Below, piece after piece: positions 59,051-64,000 of a stretch of DNA of 64,000 bases. Each line of letters begins with the position of its first letter. The first letter of the stretch is position 1. The translations under genes and the position numbers were made by a program. Under the pieces are notes generated by a model. The model was not told the origin of the DNA. It did not search any database and saw only the letters and a list, made by a program, of their open reading frames with translations. Source of the DNA: Petrosia ficiformis (Eukaryota > Porifera > Demospongiae > Haplosclerida > Petrosiidae); NCBI GenBank assembly GCA_947044365.1, contig OX345636.1, positions 11,861,809-11,925,808 on the forward strand, given 5' to 3'.

Positions 59051-59350
59051 ATTTTGAAGCATTGGTGCACCATTGGCCCAGTGACGGTACAGTTAATTAT
59101 GATTATACATGTATTGCTACTAACAGTATTAACTGTTTGTTATTTGGCTCAAGATGTAATCCCAATGGCACACATACTAACCATTTTTGAACCAATTTGG
59201 CCCATGCTTCAAAATGTATCAAATACTCTGTTTTGAAGCATGGGCCAAATTGGCTTAGTGTGTGTGCCATGGGGAATACAATGTACATCAAAATTAACTG
59301 TGTCGTCACTGGCCCTATGTACAATGCCAAACAAGAAGCTCTTCAAAAAT
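59050..59350. mobile_element. two family F copies in inverted orientation
   Basis: TTTTGAAGCATTGGTGCACC starts a copy ending CCCATGCTTCAAAATG (59220); a second, partial copy reads back from TTTTGAAGCATGGGCC (59232) to about 59350. A head-to-head pair able to fold back. Confidence 0.7.
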
Positions 59351-59629
59351 GAAGTACGTTTACATGTACATGTACATTCATATCATGGGGCGTTTGTTAT
59401 GTATCATGTGTATAGTGCTGGGATGAAGGTTTGAATATTTCATTTGTTTTATGCCCCACAAGGCCATCCCCTATAATTGATTTCCACGGGTAAAGCGTTT
59501 TGTAAAAAGTGCAGCTAATACATGTACATGTAGTTGTTGTAGCTGAAAGACTAGCACTAGCTAGCACTATTAGGATTGTCTTTGAAATAGTGACTCCAGT
59601 TTGCTTGGATATTGCTGAATTAGATCAAC

Positions 59630-60095
59630 TACATGTACATGTATATACATTATACATGTACATTGTGTATATACATTATACATGTACATGTATATACATT
59701 ATACATGTACATTGTGTATATACATTATACATGTACATGTATATACATTATACATGTACATGTACATTGTGTATATACATTATACATGTACATTGTGTAT
59801 ATACATTATACATGTACATGTATATACATTATACATGTACATTGTGTATATACATTATACATGTACATGTATATACATTATACATGTACATGTACATTGT
59901 GTATATACATTATACATGTACATGTATATACATTATACATGTACATGTACATTGTGTATATACATTATACATGTACATGTATATACATTATACATGTACA
60001 TGTACATTGTGTATATACATTATACATGTACATTGTGTATATACATTATACATGTACATGTATATACATTATACATTATACATGTACATGTAATG
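59630..60095. repeat. TACATGTACATTGTGTATATACATTA-type satellite, array 2
   Basis: Same units as 57240-57720, within the 3' UTR of the large RT element. Long open frames are artefacts. Confidence 0.9.
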
Positions 60096-60336
60096 CAAAA
60101 TATATGTAAATGTACATGTATAATAATTATTATAATAATGTTATAAGCACCAAATGGTCAGAAAATGTTATTATGTCCTGCTTTTAAGCACAAACACTTG
60201 AATAGTAATGTACATGTACATGTACAATAGTGCATCTTACAGTATTTATTTACCATACGAAGTATGTTTACGATGTATGATACCATAAAATTAGGTATTT
60301 GTGGTATGTACATGTAATTACCACAAATACTGCATA

Positions 60337-60515
60337 GTACTGTACTGTACTGTACTGTATTGTACTGTACTGTACTGTACTGTACTGTACTGTACTGTAC
60401 TGTACTGTATTGTACTGTATTGTACTGTACTGTACTGTATTGTACTGTACTGTACTGTACTGTACTGTACTGTACTGTACTGTACTGTACTGTACTGTAC
60501 TATACTATACTGTAT
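60337..60515. repeat. TACTG pentanucleotide satellite, array 2
   Basis: More than 30 units, with TATTG variants; lacks the (TACTC) block of array 1. Antisense frames across it are artefacts. Confidence 0.9.
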
Positions 60516-60654
60516 AAAAACATTACATAATACAATATATAGCACAATACTTTATAGAACAGTACAATACAATAATTATAGTACTGTATAGTAATAATAA
60601 TAATAATGAAAATAATAAGTTAACATAAGAGGACGAGTAAAAGTATAGGATTAT

Positions 60655-63600
60655 TTAAATAGTGACCCTGCCCTCATGAAGGGCAAGGTCAATGTCTGAG
60701 TCAGGAGAAATAAAACAGTTACGGAAGAGGGACCGTGACCCTCATAAACACATGATAGTTGACCTTAGCAAAGAGAAATTTAATCTACATCTGATCCATC
60801 TTATTGTGTTACTGTATGGGCGATCATATTTTTCAGATATCATTGAAGCTATTCTCATGTACATGTATACAGTAGTCACAGTAGGTCCCATTCCACCTGA
60901 GGTATTAAAAAACTAGTGGGGAAAAACAACCATGTTCTACATCTCTGACTTTTTGCTCATAAATTCTTCTTTTCTCATGTTCATGCATTCTGTAGCAAGT
61001 AGCTATAGGTTGACTGACATGGGTTTGTGCAAGAAGGTTAAACACTCTAACATCAAACCATGCACTTTCACCACGACAGTCCCAAAAGCTGGTTGCCGTC
61101 ACATCAAGACGAGCATCATCTTTGGTGTTGGAAGTCTTATACATGTATGATAGAGACTCACCAGACAGAGGTTGGAGGGTTGGTTCAACTACATTGTATA
61201 ACATTTGGGCAAATTTTATCTAAAAATTGTGCAGTGATATCTCGGAGTTCGTTATGTCTCAGAATAGGATAACCACGATGAGGGCAGCTCAATGCATGCT
61301 CTACTGTAAATGATTTATTGCAGACACAAGTTGTAAGAAGAAGCGGTGGATGCCAACCATAGCGTAGACAAGAGCATCTCTAAAAAAACCCTTATGTCAA
61401 TCAAAACCATTCTCACGAAGAGGAAGGACAGACAACCAACTAGATGCCTTTTATGCCAAATCCATCTGTCGCTGGAGTACAGCTGGTAATTGTTCACGAA
61501 GTTGTGTTGCATCTTTATTGATATCCAATCTATTTTCGCTAGAAACCTTAGACTTAAGTTGCGCCTGCTCACATAGGACCTCAGGTGGTATACAGACACT
61601 TCATTTGATAATGAAACGAACCAGAGGAGCTGAAATAGCACGGAGGAGTTGTATTGATTAAGGCATGAGAAACATGGGTTCACGATGCCCATACCACCAA
61701 GACGAATAGGCAAAGAATGAAAGAAAACAGATTCCTCTCAAGTTTACTCAGGGCAACTCTGCCTGTTGTCTAATGAGGGGATAAATTTAAGATGAATAAC
61801 ATCTTCCAACGGTTGAAAAAGGTGATCAATGTTTGGACAGGTATGAGAAGGATAAATCCATTTATTTTTAAAGCCGTGAACAAAGGCAGAGTAAGCAGCT
61901 TGGGGATGAGTTACAGAAATTTCTGAGAGTATGTCAATCTCAGCCAACCATTGAGAAACCACAGTAGACACAGATTCTTTAACAATAGCATCTGACCCAA
62001 TGGGACACCCGAGTACATAGCGACCCTCACTTGTGATTGAGATGTTAGACCCATTAAAAAGATGCTTTGCATCTTCAAGGTGAGTCTCCTTCACTAACAG
62101 CCATGTTTTAATAGCATTGGGGTAATAGCCATAAGAGGGACCAAGGGCAACTAAGTTATCCCACCAGAGACGCAGATCATGTAAACTGCCAGCAGCTGAT
62201 GCATCATCTGCATAACAAATCTGTCTTGTTGTAGGAGTAGAGAGTTTGTGAATGAGTGGGATAATGCCAATAGCGTACATAGCCATAGTGAGGGGATTTC
62301 CCTGTGTAGTTCCTTCTCTGAGAAAGAAATCTCCATTAATATGTAAATTGATATCATTCCTATATGCATTAATCAAAATTGATGAAGAATATTACAGAGA
62401 GCGACCTGTTGGTTTAGAGAGTTGAAAGCATTAGTAGCATCTACCAGAAGAACTGCTTCACGAATGAAAAAATCTGGCAAATTGCATGAACAGCGGTGTC
62501 ACATCCTCCCTCTTGGCCAACACACAGTTGTAAAGAGCCAGCAACATCAGGACTAACAACAGAGAGGACAGCTTTACCAATGATTCATCGACACATCTCA
62601 CTGATACCAATTAGACGAATACCTGGACATTTGTCCAAGGCAATTAGTCTACATGCAACAAAGGCTGATAGACCCATTGGGTCCACATAACTGGAACATA
62701 TGCGTCTTGTGAGTGCTGCAAGTGAATTGCAGAGGTTGGAAGAACAGGTCTTAAAAGAGATACAAAGGCACCTCCAGGCAGCAGAATCCAAACCAGAAGG
62801 GCCAGCAGCACCATATGTCTTTAGGGCAACCTTCTGGATAAGCAAGCCATCGATTTTATCAAACAAAATAAAGTGTGGGTCGTGGTTTTGGATTGAGGAG
62901 TTTCTGTCAGAAGAACCGTTGTTGGATCAATAGGAGAAGGGTCTGGATGTTTCTTACAAAGATGATCTAATACAGAGCCTGAAGATGGATTGTCAGGATA
63001 GGGATGGGCATCCAAAGGAAGAGGCTTACTAGAGTTGCCCTCTGATAAGAGACGAATGGCAGCTTTGACCTTTCCTTCCATCATGAGGTTGGAAAAGGAA
63101 CGGGCGAGTGTATCATCTTTTCAAGAAGAACAATGATGAGGTGTAAGGTGTTGTTGAATTGTTCGGCCCTCCTCCATAAGAGTACAATAGGATCCATAAA
63201 GACATTTGACGTTGCAGATGGACTGTATGTTCTTTAGACTTGGACCGTGCCAGACATTTTAGTAGAACCAACATTGGTAGCAAAATGCTGCAGTTAAAGC
63301 AGCAGACTCAAGAGATGAGCACTCAGCATAAGCTGTTAATAATCTTGTCATCTCTCGCACAAACAAATTGCCCGCCCTTCCAAAAGAGACTTTAAAATGG
63401 TTATGACGCCAATGGATAGCTTCATTATAACACTCACTGAGGGCAAGGCAGCATTCTCAACCCGTATGGTCACCCCAAAGAAATGTTGGAGCTCCAAAAC
63501 CATGAACTGTGGCAGATCAGCTACAGATGACAGCTGAGAGGAAAAATGATCGGAGGGAATATTAATCCTAGTAACTGGATTACTACCTGGATCAGAGTGA

Positions 63601-63910
63601 TTACTACCTAAGGAAAGACCATCAGAACTGGAATTGGACTGGAGAAAACCCCGATAACAAGGGACTCAGAAGGAGACTTGTGTGTAGATGAGGCAACATC
63701 ATTAGCAACATCATCTGGATCAGAGGTGGTATAAAGAGAAGGTGGACAGAGAAGTGAACCAAAATGGCTTTGGTTATAGCAATGGCTAGAACGAAGAGAA
63801 AGACAGTTAATACAGAGATTGTTGGACTTAAAACATGAACAGTTCTTACAAAACCCCTTTGAATTACACTTGCAGCATGAATGCATTTTGTAGAACCAGG
63901 AAACTAACAC
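60655..63910 (-). pseudogene. retroelement polyprotein: CRC finger, RT, CCHC, PD-(D/E)XK-like nuclease
   Basis: From ATG 63910: Cys-rich finger (CCKCNSKGFCKNCSCF, LCINCLSLRSSHCYN). About 63460-63300: EAIHWRHN, EMTRLLTAYAECSSLESAAL. Then MMEGKVKAAIRLLSEG (63084) and KVALKTYGAAGPSGLDSAAW, FVACRLIALDKCPG (62830-62610). RT motifs: VLLVDATNAFNSLN (about 62455, catalytic Asp), EGTTQGNPLTMAMYA (62300), CYADDASAAGSL (62198-62220), KTWLLVKETHL, LGCPIGSD; then RLGGMGIVNPC (61700). A CCHC knuckle CVCNKSFTVEHALSC with RHNELRD (61330-61230) and a nuclease-like ARLDVTATSFW...WFDVRVFN..HEHEKRRIYE (61090-60935), ending GGMGPTVTT, IMCLRGSRS, DIDLALHEGRVTI (60655). Stops and shifts (near 63100, 62590, 62400, 61740, 61380, 61190, 60905) make it inactive. 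The order CCHC-RHN-nuclease resembles R2-like REL endonuclease elements; that placement is inference. Confidence 0.8.
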
Positions 63911-64000
63911 TGTCTAAAACTGACTAACTCTTAGCTTCATTCTTCACAGCCCTTACAGCCCTTACAGCCCTTGCACAGTCATTGCACTGTACTGTACTGT

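Larger units (their letters stand above)
59591..64000 (-). mobile_element. large RT retroelement (CRC finger-RT-CCHC-nuclease-like), 3' part plus most of the body
   Basis: Transcribed right to left. The 3' end starts at TGACTCCAG (59591); the coding region ends at TAA 60655-60657, giving a 3' UTR of about 1.06 kb made mainly of two satellites. The 5' end is not reached: beyond the start codon at 63910 lie CTTACAGCC tandem units and, at the window edge, TACTG units again. The neighbour at 57209-58360 is a 5'-truncated relative. See the coding entry for the protein. Confidence 0.75.

Noticed and set aside
59509..60146. Similar frames of 154-194 residues in array 2
   Set aside because: Same satellite artefact.
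60301..60591. Open frames on both strands in (TACTG)n
   Set aside because: Pentamer repeat translated as cycles of VLYC/TVQYS; not a gene.
60692..60916. 74-residue plus-strand frame starting MSESGEIKQ
   Set aside because: Antisense to the C-terminal coding region of the RT element.
62496..62933. Plus-strand frames in the RT region
   Set aside because: Antisense shadows of the RT coding sequence.

Overview
The window looks like AT-rich nuclear DNA from a simple animal, most probably a sponge (demosponge). This is inferred from short intron-split exons with GT-AG junctions, an NLR-type immune gene (CARD-like + NACHT), a ROC/COR-family fragment, talin-like exons, and a dense mix of hAT, non-LTR and foldback elements among palindromic TACATGTA-rich repeats. 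There is no bacterial signature such as operons or ribosome binding sites. The species was not verified.

Layout. 0-2.5 kb: a lysine-rich terminal exon with a 23-residue tandem repeat, then repeats shared with 22.8-27.1 kb. 2.6-4 kb: a broken COR-family gene on +, interrupted by a perfect 28-bp inverted duplication. 4.0-10.4 kb: two large copies of one repeat family; the first carries a 1,002-bp hAT element with exact 8-bp target duplications. 6.9-13.5 kb: seven talin-like exons on + (rod R10-R11 region plus the C-terminal helix) with three 1-base lesions, interleaved with repeats; a tail fragment is duplicated at 15 kb. 16.0-18.3 kb: a decayed copy of the DNA around the first exon of the NLR gene at 46.3-48.7 kb. 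20.2-22.5 kb: a 5'-truncated CR1/L2-like non-LTR element on -. 26.9-29.5 kb: two unrecognised - strand gene pieces reconstructed from splice-consistent exons. 31.0-38.5 kb: foldback elements and two tandem, independently broken copies of SWIM-finger exons on -.

42.5-47.1 kb: the NLR gene on -, with an altered Walker A motif and a likely 4-bp slippage frameshift before its LRR tail. 48.8-53.5 kb: a possible promoter region, a 23-bp minisatellite, a foldback element and the start of a three-exon TPR gene on +. 53.5-58.7 kb: its repeat-filled 5.2-kb intron 2, including a 5'-truncated retrocopy flanked by about 190-bp direct repeats. 59.6-64 kb: the larger relative of that retrocopy on -, a CRC finger / RT / CCHC / nuclease-like element, broken by frameshifts and running to the window edge.

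The host genes (talin-like, NLR, TPR, SWIM, unknowns) show no functional clustering. What links the region is repeat activity: duplications, nested insertions and satellite growth have copied and broken gene pieces. Frameshifts are common even in otherwise conserved exons, so decay and assembly indels cannot be told apart from this sequence alone.
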